Shown here: positions 6,847 to 14,617 of the stretch, in pieces
Numbering within the stretch: position 1 is the first letter of the stretch
Layout of the letters: every line of letters begins with the position of its first letter
From: CAZQLE01 sp964593905
Lineage (GTDB): Bacteria; Chloroflexota; Anaerolineae; Anaerolineales; Anaerolineaceae
Direction of reading: 5' to 3'
DNA length: 32,979 nt
Assembly (NCBI GenBank): GCA_964593905.1
Contig: CAZQLE010000012.1
Location: forward strand, 1 to 32,979
Translations under genes and position numbers: made by a program
Notes under the pieces: model-generated
What the model was told of the DNA's origin: nothing
What the model saw: only the letters and a program-made list of their open reading frames with translations
Databases searched by the model: none

Positions 6847-8031
6847 CTAGTGAATCACACCCAGCTTCTGGCCGACTTTTTCAAACGCCGCCAAACCTTT
6901 TTCAAGGTCTTCACGGCTGTGCGCAGCCGAGATCATCACCCGGATGCGCGCCTTGCCGCGCGGCACAGTTGGGAACCCGAGGGCCATGGCGAATACACCT
7001 TCTTCAAACAGCTCACGGCTGAACTGCTGTGCCAGGGGGGCCTCACCCAGCATGACCGGGGTGATGGGGGTGACGCTCAGACCGGTATCAAAGCCAAGTT
7101 GTTTCATGGCTGCTTTGAAATACCGGCTGTTTTCCCACAGGCGGTCCACCAGCTCGGTTGAGCCTTCCAACAGGTCCACTGCTGCCAGACAGGCGGCTAC
7201 ATCGGCGGGGGTGACCGCTGACGAGAACAAGAACGGCCGGCCGCGCTGGCGCAGCCAGTCGACAATTTCTTGCTTGCCGGCGACGATGCCGCCCACGACC
7301 CCAAAAGCTTTTGACAGGGTGCCTATTTCAACATCCACTTTACCGTGCAGGTGGAAGTGATCGACGATGCCGCGGCCGCCGCTGCCCACTACGCCTTCAC
7401 CGTGGGCATCATCCACCATCAACATCACATCGTGTGCATTGGTCACTTCATAGATTTTGTCCAACGGGGCCAGATCGCCATCCATGCTGAATACGCCATC
7501 TGTGATGCATAATGCCCGCCGGTAAGCGCCCTGGTTTTCGCGGATTACCCGATCCAGATCCTGCGGGTCGGCATGGGCAAAGCGGACAATGCGGGCACCC
7601 GAGAGACGGCTGCCATCGATGATGCTGGCGTGGTTAAGCTCATCTGAGAAGATGACATCGTCTTTGCCCACCAGGGCCGGAATGGTCGCCAGGTTGGCGC
7701 AAAAACCGGATTGGAAGGTGAGCGCTGCTTCTACACCTTTGAAAGCCGCCAGACGGCGTTCAAGTTCCAGGTGAATATCCATGGTGCCGGCGATGGAGCG
7801 AACTGCGGCCGGCCCCACCCCGTAGCGGGTGAGGATCTCGCGCGCTGCTTCTACCAGCCGGGGGTGATTGGCGAGCCCCAGATAATTGTTGGAACAGAAG
7901 TTGAGCACCTCTTTTCCATCAACCACCAGCCACGCACCCTGGGCAGAGCTGAGTGTGCGAATACGGTTGTATAAACCGGCTTCTTTCAAACCGTTCAGTT
8001 CTTCCTGAATCCAGTCCAATCGTTTTGACAT
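6847..8031 (-). CDS. kbl: Glycine C-acetyltransferase / 2-amino-3-ketobutyrate CoA ligase-like (alpha-oxoamine synthase family)
   Basis: PLP enzyme of 394 residues from the alpha-oxoamine synthase family. Landmarks are the substrate region FCSNNYLGLANHP (45-57), GVGPAAVRSIAGT, H134 in DELNHASIIDG, the cofactor Asp207 in MVDDAHGEG, and PLP Lys241 in GTLSKAFGVVGG. Family members join an acyl-CoA to an amino acid with loss of CO2 or, for KBL, transfer acetyl between CoA and glycine in threonine breakdown. KBL is favoured by length and the GTLSKAFG stretch. BioF is possible, but no biotin genes are near, and neither is threonine dehydrogenase. GAGGAAAG precedes the ATG. The gene is monocistronic, flanked by terminators. 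Confidence 0.82.
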   Translation of the reverse strand: MSKRLDWIQEELNGLKEAGLYNRIRTLSSAQGAWLVVDGKEVLNFCSNNYLGLANHPRLVEAAREILTRYGVGPAAVRSIAGTMDIHLELERRLAAFKGVEAALTFQSGFCANLATIPALVGKDDVIFSDELNHASIIDGSRLSGARIVRFAHADPQDLDRVIRENQGAYRRALCITDGVFSMDGDLAPLDKIYEVTNAHDVMLMVDDAHGEGVVGSGGRGIVDHFHLHGKVDVEIGTLSKAFGVVGGIVAGKQEIVDWLRQRGRPFLFSSAVTPADVAACLAAVDLLEGSTELVDRLWENSRYFKAAMKQLGFDTGLSVTPITPVMLGEAPLAQQFSRELFEEGVFAMALGFPTVPRGKARIRVMISAAHSREDLEKGLAAFEKVGQKLGVIH

Positions 8032-8084
8032 ACTTTCCTCATCAGAAGGGAATGCGCGAAACGCGAACTTGCGCCGCTAATTTC

Positions 8085-8090
8085 ATTATA
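8085..8090 (-). promoter_or_regulatory. Possible -10 element for the kbl-like gene, inside a 16-bp palindrome
   Basis: TATAAT on the minus strand lies in the perfect palindrome TTTCATTATAATGAAA (8081-8096), about 55 bases before the kbl-like start. No strong -35 is seen upstream, where the helicase-like gene's terminator hairpin sits. The palindrome could be an operator. Confidence 0.35.
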
Positions 8091-8093
8091 ATG

Positions 8094-8122
8094 AAAATCG
8101 GTCCCATTTCGGAACCGATTTT
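8094..8122 (-). terminator. Hairpin terminator of the XPB-N-like gene
   Basis: AAAATCGGT (8094-8102) pairs with ACCGATTTT (8114-8122), leaving an 11-base loop that can add partial pairs. On the minus strand TTTT follows the stem. It begins 26 bases after the stop of the 8148-9800 gene. The T-rich flank on the other side would also let it work on the plus strand. Confidence 0.65.
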
Positions 8123-8147
8123 TAGCACCCTTTCAGGGGTCAAATGT

Positions 8148-9800
8148 CTAAGATTTTGCGTCCGGGGCTTCGGTTTCGTCTTCCAATCCCTGAAATTCCA
8201 GCAGATAACCAATTTCCATTAATGCGCTGCGCACGGTTTCTTCGCCGCCAGGTTTTACGATAATTGTGGTGGGGTTTAATGCCGCCCCTAAAAATCGTCC
8301 GGCTTTGGTTTTTCGTAAAGCCTCAATCATTTCGGTGGAACCGAGCTTGAGGACGATCACGTTTTCGAGGCTGATCTGGCAGCCAAATTTATCCCAGCGT
8401 TCCAGTGCCTGCTGCAGGCCGGGCGGAAGCGGCCCGGCTGCGAAACGCTGCAAGAGCTTGACCAGTTGGCCGGGTTTTAATCCCTGTTGCTTTGCGCGTT
8501 CCAGCGCTGTCGGAGAAATGCGAAAGCGGTATTCATCGCTCTGTTCTGGTTCCCAGGTGCAAAATCGGGCAATCTGGTAGCGAATGCTGCGCGGGGTGAG
8601 GCGGTTTAATCGTAACCGGCCGCTGCTGGTCACGCGTATCGGTTCGCCTTCTTTTGACATCCCTTCTGGAGGCTTGCCAGCCCATAAGGCGGCCGACCAC
8701 TTGGAGGGGCGAAATGCGAGGGCTTCTTTTCCGGCCAGGTCGATCAGCCCCAGCCAGTGCAGCGGGCCGGTGATCATAAAGCGTAACAGTGCGCCGTCCA
8801 CGGCATCCCAGGCGCCAAAACCGCGCAAATATTGCTGATTGGCTTCACTACGAATAAACCATGAGTCGTAATCGCCGGCAGGGCGTTGAAAATCGGGTTT
8901 TCGATCGTGCAGGGTGCCGATAAAAGCGTTAAGATTCCACCAGGTGGCGGGGGGAATGCGCTGTAAAAATTCCAGAATGGTATGCCGTGTGGCAAATGGA
9001 TCGTTGCGCCAGGCGCCTTCAAATTTTAACCCCGGCAACATGCGCAGTTCGTTCAGGCTGGTCGAATCCAACCAGGCCCGGACCAGCGCAGCCAGCGCGG
9101 TTCCGCGGGGAGCCTCCAGAAAGCCGCGCACATTTTCTGTTTCCAGCGCTCCGTTGGGGCCGATCAGATCGGATGCCTGGGCCAACGATTCCAGAAAGTC
9201 CAGGTTGATATTCCATGTTTCAGTGTTTAGGGCGGTTCGTTCCATTCCGCAGCGGCGGGCGGCCAACAGGGTACACAGGTGATCGAGCACCCGGTCTCCG
9301 GCCGGGCGCGGGTCGGCGTATTCGCCGGGCGTTGCAGGGCGGCCAAACTCAATTGCTGCGCTCAGCCCGGCGGCAGGCATATACTCGGTCAGTTCCTCGG
9401 GAATATAGACATATTCGGCCGGTTCAGGGCCGCGGTTAAGAAAGGCCTTGCCGACCAGGCCGCGGTACCACAGAATTTCGGCCGGTGAAACCGGGTTTAG
9501 ATCTGGCCGTTCGCGGTCTCTTTTTCCTGCGCCCATCACCCGCACTTCACCAAACCGGCGGGAAAATTCTGCCGCCAGAATGGCGCCATCCTGTTGCATT
9601 AGGGCTTGCAAGGCGCCGCGTGCGCTGGCAGGCAGCGCTTCGACGATTTCTCCGGCCAGCGCTGCATTTTGCAGCCCACGGATCAATACCGGCAGGGCGG
9701 CAGCCGCATCGGGTGAATGAAGTTCCAGCCCCCAATGGGTGGCGACGATTTTTAAAAAACCCAGGTCATGGCCCTGGAGTGTACGCAATAGATCGGGCAT
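8148..9800 (-). CDS. Helicase-associated (XPB/Ssl2 N-terminal-like) domain protein without a helicase core
   Basis: A 550-residue soluble protein beginning MPDLLRTLQGHDLGFLKIVA. The C-terminal 200 residues resemble the XPB/Ssl2 N-terminal helicase-associated domain, including EYRFRISPTALERA, LVKLLQRFAAGPLPPGLQQ, and the closing LKLGSTEMIEAL and VKPGGEETVRSALMEIGYLL stretches. No Walker A or DEAH motif is present. Homologues in Actinobacteria and Chloroflexota are annotated as helicase C-terminal or helicase-associated proteins; their function is not established. A DNA-repair or regulatory DNA-binding role is inferred only from the domain. A minus-strand TATAAT sits so close to the ATG that the mRNA may be leaderless. 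There is no good Shine-Dalgarno. Confidence 0.68.
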   Translation of the reverse strand: MPDLLRTLQGHDLGFLKIVATHWGLELHSPDAAAALPVLIRGLQNAALAGEIVEALPASARGALQALMQQDGAILAAEFSRRFGEVRVMGAGKRDRERPDLNPVSPAEILWYRGLVGKAFLNRGPEPAEYVYIPEELTEYMPAAGLSAAIEFGRPATPGEYADPRPAGDRVLDHLCTLLAARRCGMERTALNTETWNINLDFLESLAQASDLIGPNGALETENVRGFLEAPRGTALAALVRAWLDSTSLNELRMLPGLKFEGAWRNDPFATRHTILEFLQRIPPATWWNLNAFIGTLHDRKPDFQRPAGDYDSWFIRSEANQQYLRGFGAWDAVDGALLRFMITGPLHWLGLIDLAGKEALAFRPSKWSAALWAGKPPEGMSKEGEPIRVTSSGRLRLNRLTPRSIRYQIARFCTWEPEQSDEYRFRISPTALERAKQQGLKPGQLVKLLQRFAAGPLPPGLQQALERWDKFGCQISLENVIVLKLGSTEMIEALRKTKAGRFLGAALNPTTIIVKPGGEETVRSALMEIGYLLEFQGLEDETEAPDAKS

Positions 9801-9807
9801 GGTTAAG

Positions 9808-9824
9808 ATTATACCCTTAAGGGT
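9808..9824 (-). promoter_or_regulatory. -10 element and 12-bp palindrome before the XPB-N-like gene
   Basis: On the minus strand TATAAT (9813-9808) ends seven bases before the ATG at 9800, so transcription would start at or next to the A of the start codon. Directly upstream is the perfect palindrome ACCCTTAAGGGT (9824-9813), a possible operator. A matching -35 was not found. Confidence 0.45.
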
Positions 9825-9946
9825 TTGCGGCGCCGATATTTTTGGCTGCGAAGATTGCAGCCTTTGAAAAGGATGGCAAAATGAGGCTGCCCGGCGCCAA
9901 CGGGCGGCTGCTTAAGCAAACTGTAAGGCATCTGGAGAGCAAAAAG

Positions 9947-9976
9947 TTTGACGAAGGGTTATGCAGAAAGTATAAT
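9947..9976 (+). promoter_or_regulatory. Promoter of the DUF4388-GTPase signalling block
   Basis: TTGACG (9947-9952), an 18-base spacer and a perfect TATAAT (9971-9976) form a strong sigma70-type promoter. Transcription would start near 9983, leaving about 34 bases of leader with GAGG at 10004-10007. It reads into eight same-strand genes ending at 22646, although the 188-base gap before 13699 may hold a second promoter. Confidence 0.78.
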
Positions 9977-10016
9977 TTTTCTAAGGACCCATTCTGTTTC
10001 ATCGAGGCTTCGCCGT

Positions 10017-10832
10017 ATGGCACTTAAGGGTAATCTACGCGATTTTTCTATTACGCAGTTGCTCAATCTGGTACATCTGGCTAACAAGACCGGGGTGTTG
10101 GTGATTGAGGCGCCGGGTGAAACTGCTTCCATCCTCTTTCGTGATGGAAAACTGGCCTATGGTCAGATTGGACAAGAGGATAATGGTCTGGCAGCAATTT
10201 TACTGCGCGGCAAAAAGATTAGTGCCGCGCAGTTTCGCATTCTTCAGCAACGTGCTGCCGGGATGACCGATAAAGAACTGGGTCTGCTGCTAATCAATGC
10301 CGGTTACCTGACCCAGGAAGATATCCTTTCCAGTCTTAAGCTGTATTGTTCCACCATTGTGCGCCGCCTGTTCACCTGGGTTGAAGGCGCTTTTCGTTTT
10401 GAACCTCTGGCTGCCCCCCCGGCTGATCGGATTCTGATTCGGCTCGATCTGGAGAATCTGATCATCGAAGGTTCGCGGCAGTTGCGCGAATGGGAACAGC
10501 TCCAGGAAGAAATTCCCAGCCTGGATATGGCCCTGAAATTTACCGATCGGCCTGGCACAAATATTCGCAGCGTCAATTTGAGCGTGGAAGAGTGGCGGGT
10601 GGTTTCGTATGTCGATCCTAAAAATTCAATGCGGCAAATTGCCCGGGCAGCCAAAATGAATGACCTCGAAATTCGCCGGGTGGTTTATGGCCTGTTGCAG
10701 GCCGGGCTGGTTGAAATTATCCGTCCGGGCGGGGCTCCCATTTCAGTTTCAAACCACATGTTCCCAACCTCCAACCGTGATGAACAACGTTCATTGGTTA
10801 ACCGTCTCATCGACCGCATTCGGTCCATGTAG
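10017..10832 (+). CDS. DUF4388 (PATAN-like) protein with C-terminal winged helix
   Basis: This 271-residue cytoplasmic protein starts with a DUF4388 domain (about 1-105; MALKGNLRDFSITQLLNLV, then GVLVIEAPGETASILFRDGKL). A connecting region (about 105-190) contains a degenerate second DUF4388-like part (FTWVEGAFRFEP). A winged-helix-like unit follows (about 205-250; LSVEEWRVVSYVD, RQIARAAKMNDLEIRRVVYG, LLQAGLVEI). PATAN/DUF4388 domains are found in bacterial regulators, including cyanobacterial response regulators that control motility. An upstream in-frame start at 9948 is rejected because it overlaps the promoter; ATG 10017 has GAGG nine bases before it. The gene lies 34 bases from a small GTPase gene, so the product is a likely partner or regulator of that GTPase (inference). 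Confidence 0.82.
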   Translation: MALKGNLRDFSITQLLNLVHLANKTGVLVIEAPGETASILFRDGKLAYGQIGQEDNGLAAILLRGKKISAAQFRILQQRAAGMTDKELGLLLINAGYLTQEDILSSLKLYCSTIVRRLFTWVEGAFRFEPLAAPPADRILIRLDLENLIIEGSRQLREWEQLQEEIPSLDMALKFTDRPGTNIRSVNLSVEEWRVVSYVDPKNSMRQIARAAKMNDLEIRRVVYGLLQAGLVEIIRPGGAPISVSNHMFPTSNRDEQRSLVNRLIDRIRSM

Positions 10833-10866
10833 TCGATTTTTTCTTGAATAAAGAGGACTCATTCTT

Positions 10867-11400
10867 ATGCAAACCGTAAAAATCGTTGTTACAGGTCCCT
10901 TTAATGCAGGCAAGACCGAATTTATTCAATCTGTAAGCGAAATCGATGTTGTGGCGACGGAGCGAAAGATCTCGGCTGAAGCCGAAAAGATTAAAGAAAC
11001 CACCACCGTTGCCATGGATTTTGGCCGTATCACGGTGGATAATGAACTGGTGCTTTACCTGTTTGGGACGCCGGGACAGAAACGCTTTGACTTTATGTGG
11101 GAGATTCTTTCGGAGGGTATGCTGGGGTTTATTGTCATGGTCGATTCAACCCGCCCCGAGACCTTCCGCGAAGCACGCAGTATTCTGGAAACCTTTCGCG
11201 CTTATGCGCCCACCCCCTATGTGGTTGTGGCGAACAAGCAAGACTGCGCTGATGCCTGGGAAATTAATGATATGCGGGTGACATTACGCCTCGAACCGCA
11301 GGTTAAATTGTTGCCCTGTGTGGCAACAGACCGTGAATCGGTTAAGACGGCCCTGCTTGAACTGCTTTACAGTATTCTGGCTGAGATGGATGCGAAATAA
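10867..11400 (+). CDS. Small Ras-like GTPase (MglA/CvnD-type)
   Basis: A 177-residue stand-alone G domain. G1 is GPFNAGKT (10-17), the switch I threonines lie in ETTTVAMDFG (44-53), G3 is LFGTPGQKRF (65-74), G4 is NKQD (123-126) and G5 is around CVATD (151-155). In G3 the usual Asp of DxxG is Gly, as in the FGTPGQ GTPases encoded in actinobacterial conservons (CvnD); MglA polarity GTPases are more distant relatives. Such proteins switch between GDP and GTP with help from Roadblock/LC7 proteins, but no Roadblock gene is seen here. AGAGGA precedes the ATG. Gene order suggests action with the upstream DUF4388 protein and the downstream kinase. Confidence 0.88.
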   Translation: MQTVKIVVTGPFNAGKTEFIQSVSEIDVVATERKISAEAEKIKETTTVAMDFGRITVDNELVLYLFGTPGQKRFDFMWEILSEGMLGFIVMVDSTRPETFREARSILETFRAYAPTPYVVVANKQDCADAWEINDMRVTLRLEPQVKLLPCVATDRESVKTALLELLYSILAEMDAK

Positions 11401-11416
11401 AGAGGGGTAAGCCGCA

Positions 11417-12214
11417 TTGTCGTCGATCACTACCGATCAGGGTATTCTACATTATGAGGTCTACGGGCGGGGCCGGCCGGTCATTTTGCTGCATGGCTGG
11501 CTGGGGTCATGGGGCTTATGGCAAGAGACCATGACCTACCTGGGCCAATATTACCGCACGTATGCGCTGGATTTCTGGGGCTTTGGTGAATCGGGTGCCA
11601 AACGCAGCACTTATGCGGTGACCGATTTTGTCAGCCTGGTTGATCAGTTTATGGAGCAGCTTGGAATTTTGCAGGCGCCGCTGGTGGGTCATAGCATGGG
11701 CGGGACCGTGAGTTTATCGGTTGCGCTGCGCTTCCCCGAACGAGCGACGCGGGTGGTGATCATTGGCTCGCCGATTGTGGGTTCATCGCTGGCATTACCG
11801 TTGAAAATGGCTGGCCGCCGCTGGGTGGCTTTTATGTTGTTCAATCTTTTTGGCGCGTTTCGGGCGACCATGCGGGTGGCTTCGCCGTTTATCTGTTCAG
11901 ACCCGCGTTTTCCTGAAATGATGGATCGTGATTTATCGCAGACAACCCTGGAATCGTTTCTTAATTCCATTGCCACGCTGCGCCGCACAGACCTTAGCCC
12001 AGAGTTGAACCGTCTGACCATTCCGGTCATGGGAATGTTTGGCGACCGGGATAACATTGTCAACCCAAATCAATGGAAGGCATTGAGCCGTGGTGTTCCC
12101 ACGGCGCGGATTGAGCGTTTTCCGCACGCAGGCCATTTTATCATGCTGGATGAACCCCGTCCGTGCATGGAACGAATCAAAGATTTTTTGGATACCCCCC
12201 TGCCGCTCAAGTAA
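11417..12214 (+). CDS. Alpha/beta hydrolase (paralogue 1, intact triad)
   Basis: A 265-residue alpha/beta-hydrolase-fold enzyme without signal peptide. The oxyanion motif is LLHGWLG (24-30), the nucleophile is Ser93 in GHSMGG, the acid is probably Asp212 in GDRDNIV and the base is His240 in HAGHFIML. Substrate cannot be told from sequence; esterase, lactonase or dehalogenase-like roles are possible. The start is a TTG at 11417 with AGAGGGG 9 bases upstream; the first in-frame ATG lies beyond the oxyanion motif and cannot be the start. It follows the GTPase gene by 16 bases. It is clearly related to the hydrolase at 21858-22646, sharing the HYEV.GRG.PVILLHG opening and the ALDFWGFG segment. 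Confidence 0.85.
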   Translation: MSSITTDQGILHYEVYGRGRPVILLHGWLGSWGLWQETMTYLGQYYRTYALDFWGFGESGAKRSTYAVTDFVSLVDQFMEQLGILQAPLVGHSMGGTVSLSVALRFPERATRVVIIGSPIVGSSLALPLKMAGRRWVAFMLFNLFGAFRATMRVASPFICSDPRFPEMMDRDLSQTTLESFLNSIATLRRTDLSPELNRLTIPVMGMFGDRDNIVNPNQWKALSRGVPTARIERFPHAGHFIMLDEPRPCMERIKDFLDTPLPLK

Positions 12215-12232
12215 CGGCTTGATCAAACAACC

Positions 12233-13510
12233 ATGTTTAAAATCATTTTGCACTCGCAGCGTTCAATTCCGCCCTTCAATGAACCGGCGCGTGATTTGCG
12301 CATTCTGAATAAGCCGCTCTGGTTGATTCAGCGTGATTGCCTGACGCCCCACACCACCCATGAGCTGGAACTGCCGCCCGGCGCGCTGCTTCCGCAGACT
12401 CATGAGCCCTGCCTGGTGTATCGGGATAACCTGTATTTTGACCGTGATTACATCGACGCTTTTTTGACCGAAGCAAAAAAACGAAATCATCCTTCGCGGG
12501 CGGCGTTTTCCATCCACGACCCGGCCTTTCGCGAGCATTGTCTTCCGCTGTCTGTTTCTTACACCCCCGATGGCGATCTTTACCTTGCTGACCTGTGGTA
12601 TTACCCCAATGGCCCCGAGACCGATGTGGAACCGCTGGTGGTTGATCTGTTGGCGCGTGAGATCGGTTATTATCATGTGCCCACCTATATGGCCACTGAG
12701 CAGGGCGATCTGGTGTATCAGGTTCCGCTGCGCACTCTGATCGCCATTGATTCATGGGTGCACATCTTTATTACCGATACGGTGTTTGGCCTGTTTGGCC
12801 GGGGCGCCCGTTTTGAAGACCGCCTGAACCGTGACCCATTTTTTAAGCTGAATGTTCTGGCGCGTGCCTTGTTTGAAGGAAAACAGGTGTTGGAATGCAG
12901 CGGCGTGGTCACGCTGGGCGAAAACTGTACCATTGACCCTTCAGCGGTCATTCACGGCCCAACGACCATCGGGTCGAATGTTACGGTAGGGGCGGGGGCT
13001 GTGATAGAGAATTGCATCATTGGAGATAATGTCAATATTTCACAGGGTTGCCAGTTGATGCTCTCTGTGGTTGGCGACGGAACCTTTTTGCCGTTTCGCG
13101 CTTCGCTGTTTATGACCACCATTATGGATAACAGTATGGTGGCGCAGAACACCTGTCTGCAAATGTGTGTGGTTGGCCGCAACTCTTTTATTGGCGCCGG
13201 AAACACCTTCACCGATTTTAATTTGTTCTCTGCACCGATTAAAGCGCGCGACCCGCACGGAGATTTAAGACCCTCGAACCGGCCGGTTTTGGGTGGTTGC
13301 ATTGGTCATAACTGCCGGATTGGCTCGGGAATGATCATTTATCCGGCGCGCACCATTGAATCGGATGTGGTTTTGATCGCCTCGGTGGAGCGGCGTGTCA
13401 TTTCAAAAGATGTGATGTATGAAGATAGCGACCATCACCGAATTAACCTGCGCGAGATCCCGCCGCGTCTGTATCCTCGACCGGGTGAAAAGTCGGTCGA
13501 TTCGTGGTAA
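12233..13510 (+). CDS. Left-handed beta-helix (hexapeptide repeat) protein
   Basis: A 425-residue protein. The N-terminal 225 residues are not recognised. A left-handed parallel beta-helix follows (about 228-390) with many [LIV]-G-x-x-x-x hexapeptides, such as VTLGENCTIDPSAVIHG, TTIGSNVTVGAGAVIENC and GGCIGHNCRIGSGMIIYPA. This fold is used by sugar-nucleotide acyl- and nucleotidyltransferases, as in the GlmU C-terminal domain. No Rossmann nucleotidyltransferase motif is evident in the N-terminal part, and I cannot name a reaction. It starts 18 bases after the hydrolase stop with no clear Shine-Dalgarno, so translation may be coupled. Within a signalling block it could be an output enzyme for envelope glycoconjugates, which is inference. 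Confidence 0.7.
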   Translation: MFKIILHSQRSIPPFNEPARDLRILNKPLWLIQRDCLTPHTTHELELPPGALLPQTHEPCLVYRDNLYFDRDYIDAFLTEAKKRNHPSRAAFSIHDPAFREHCLPLSVSYTPDGDLYLADLWYYPNGPETDVEPLVVDLLAREIGYYHVPTYMATEQGDLVYQVPLRTLIAIDSWVHIFITDTVFGLFGRGARFEDRLNRDPFFKLNVLARALFEGKQVLECSGVVTLGENCTIDPSAVIHGPTTIGSNVTVGAGAVIENCIIGDNVNISQGCQLMLSVVGDGTFLPFRASLFMTTIMDNSMVAQNTCLQMCVVGRNSFIGAGNTFTDFNLFSAPIKARDPHGDLRPSNRPVLGGCIGHNCRIGSGMIIYPARTIESDVVLIASVERRVISKDVMYEDSDHHRINLREIPPRLYPRPGEKSVDSW

Positions 13511-13579
13511 TGGATATGGCTCAATGGCGCCGGTTCATCTGCAAGGATTTTGATAGGTGGTTGGGCAGTATAACCATTG

Positions 13580-13585
13580 TATAAT
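13580..13585 (+). promoter_or_regulatory. Possible -10 element before the response regulator gene
   Basis: A perfect TATAAT lies 113 bases before the ATG at 13699 without a good -35. The leader would include a 6-bp hairpin (TGGGGT 13618-13623 with ACCCCA 13629-13634). This may be a secondary promoter for the response regulator-kinase half of the block. Confidence 0.35.
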
Positions 13586-13686
13586 TTATAAGTGATATTT
13601 TCTGGTTGAGTGTTCTATGGGGTCAATCACCCCAAGCCCCTTCATCGAAACTTAAAGCTGTGCATTGAAGATCATCCAAGCATTTC

Positions 13687-13699
13687 TGGGAGGCTCCCA
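13687..13699 (+). promoter_or_regulatory. Shine-Dalgarno inside a perfect inverted repeat
   Basis: TGGGAG-G-CTCCCA contains the GGGAGG ribosome-binding site and ends on the A of the start codon at 13699. With a one-base centre it cannot close as a tight hairpin without opening inner pairs, but it could pair between two mRNAs or bind a protein at the DNA level. Confidence 0.4.
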
Positions 13700-14592
13700 T
13701 GGGTAAGGCCCGACTTTTGGTTGTTGAAGACGATATTGATATCGCGAACATGTTAAAAATTTATTTTGCCGGGCAAGGGTATGATGTTGATCTGGCTCAC
13801 CGGGGCATGGATGCCCTGGATAAGACTCGTCAGGTGATGCCGCATTTGATCGTACTCGATATTATGCTGCCCGATATTGACGGTTATGAAGTCTGCCGCA
13901 CTTTACGCACCAATACCCGCACCAGCCATATTCCGGTCATCTTCTTAACCCAGAAGGATGAGCGCAGCGATAAGCTGCAAGGTCTTGAGTTGGGTGCTGA
14001 TAATTACATTACCAAGCCCTTTGATATTGAAGAGTTGAAATTATATGTTCAAAACGCCATTGCCCGCTCAGAACGCGAAAGCCTGACCGATCCTCAATCG
14101 GGCCTGCCGTCTGGACGATTGATCGAAGATCAACTCCGCCGCATGATCCGCAAGCAGGGCTGGGCTTTTATGGATGTGCGCATTAATGCGTTTGAGCCTT
14201 TTAAGGATGTGTATGGTTTTATCGCTGCCAGCGATGTGTTGCGCTTTGCAGCCATGATGCTGGGTGAGGTGGTTGACGAGCTGGGCACAACCGATGACTT
14301 CATCGGTCATGCCGGCGGCGATAATTTTATTATTCTCACTGCGCAAGACTCTGCTGCAGCAATTCGCGACCGGATTAAGACCCGTTTTTCAGATGAAGTA
14401 CAGACGCATTACAACTTTATGGACCGGCAGCAAGGATTTATTATTGCCCCGGATGAGAATGGCAAGCCGGAACGCGCAGCATTGATGAGCATGGCGGTGG
14501 GGGTGGTTTCTCCGGCTACGCATTCGTTTGCCGATATCCGTGAAATTACCGAACTGGCTGCAGAAGAACGTCGCCAGGATCTCGTTAGTTGA
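13699..14592 (+). CDS. Response regulator with receiver and degenerate GGDEF domain
   Basis: A 297-residue protein. The receiver domain (about 4-120) has acidic D11/D12, phosphoacceptor D54 in IVLDIMLPD, T84 and K106 in YITKPF. A GGDEF-like domain follows (about 128-290) with LTDPQSGLPSGRLIEDQL at its start, where active cyclases have LTGLxNR. The signature is GGDNF (206-210) instead of GGDEF, so the catalytic-loop Glu is Asn and diguanylate cyclase activity is unlikely. The domain may bind GTP or serve as an interaction module. GGGAGG six bases before the ATG is a strong ribosome-binding site. The kinase gene begins 25 bases downstream and is the likely phosphodonor. Confidence 0.9.
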   Translation: MGKARLLVVEDDIDIANMLKIYFAGQGYDVDLAHRGMDALDKTRQVMPHLIVLDIMLPDIDGYEVCRTLRTNTRTSHIPVIFLTQKDERSDKLQGLELGADNYITKPFDIEELKLYVQNAIARSERESLTDPQSGLPSGRLIEDQLRRMIRKQGWAFMDVRINAFEPFKDVYGFIAASDVLRFAAMMLGEVVDELGTTDDFIGHAGGDNFIILTAQDSAAAIRDRIKTRFSDEVQTHYNFMDRQQGFIIAPDENGKPERAALMSMAVGVVSPATHSFADIREITELAAEERRQDLVS

Positions 14593-14617
14593 TTAACCGT
14601 TTGATTGCGAGCCAGTT

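Noticed and set aside
9948..10016. 23-residue N-terminal extension of the DUF4388 protein
   Set aside because: It overlaps the TTGACG/TATAAT promoter and the DUF4388 domain begins exactly at ATG 10017.
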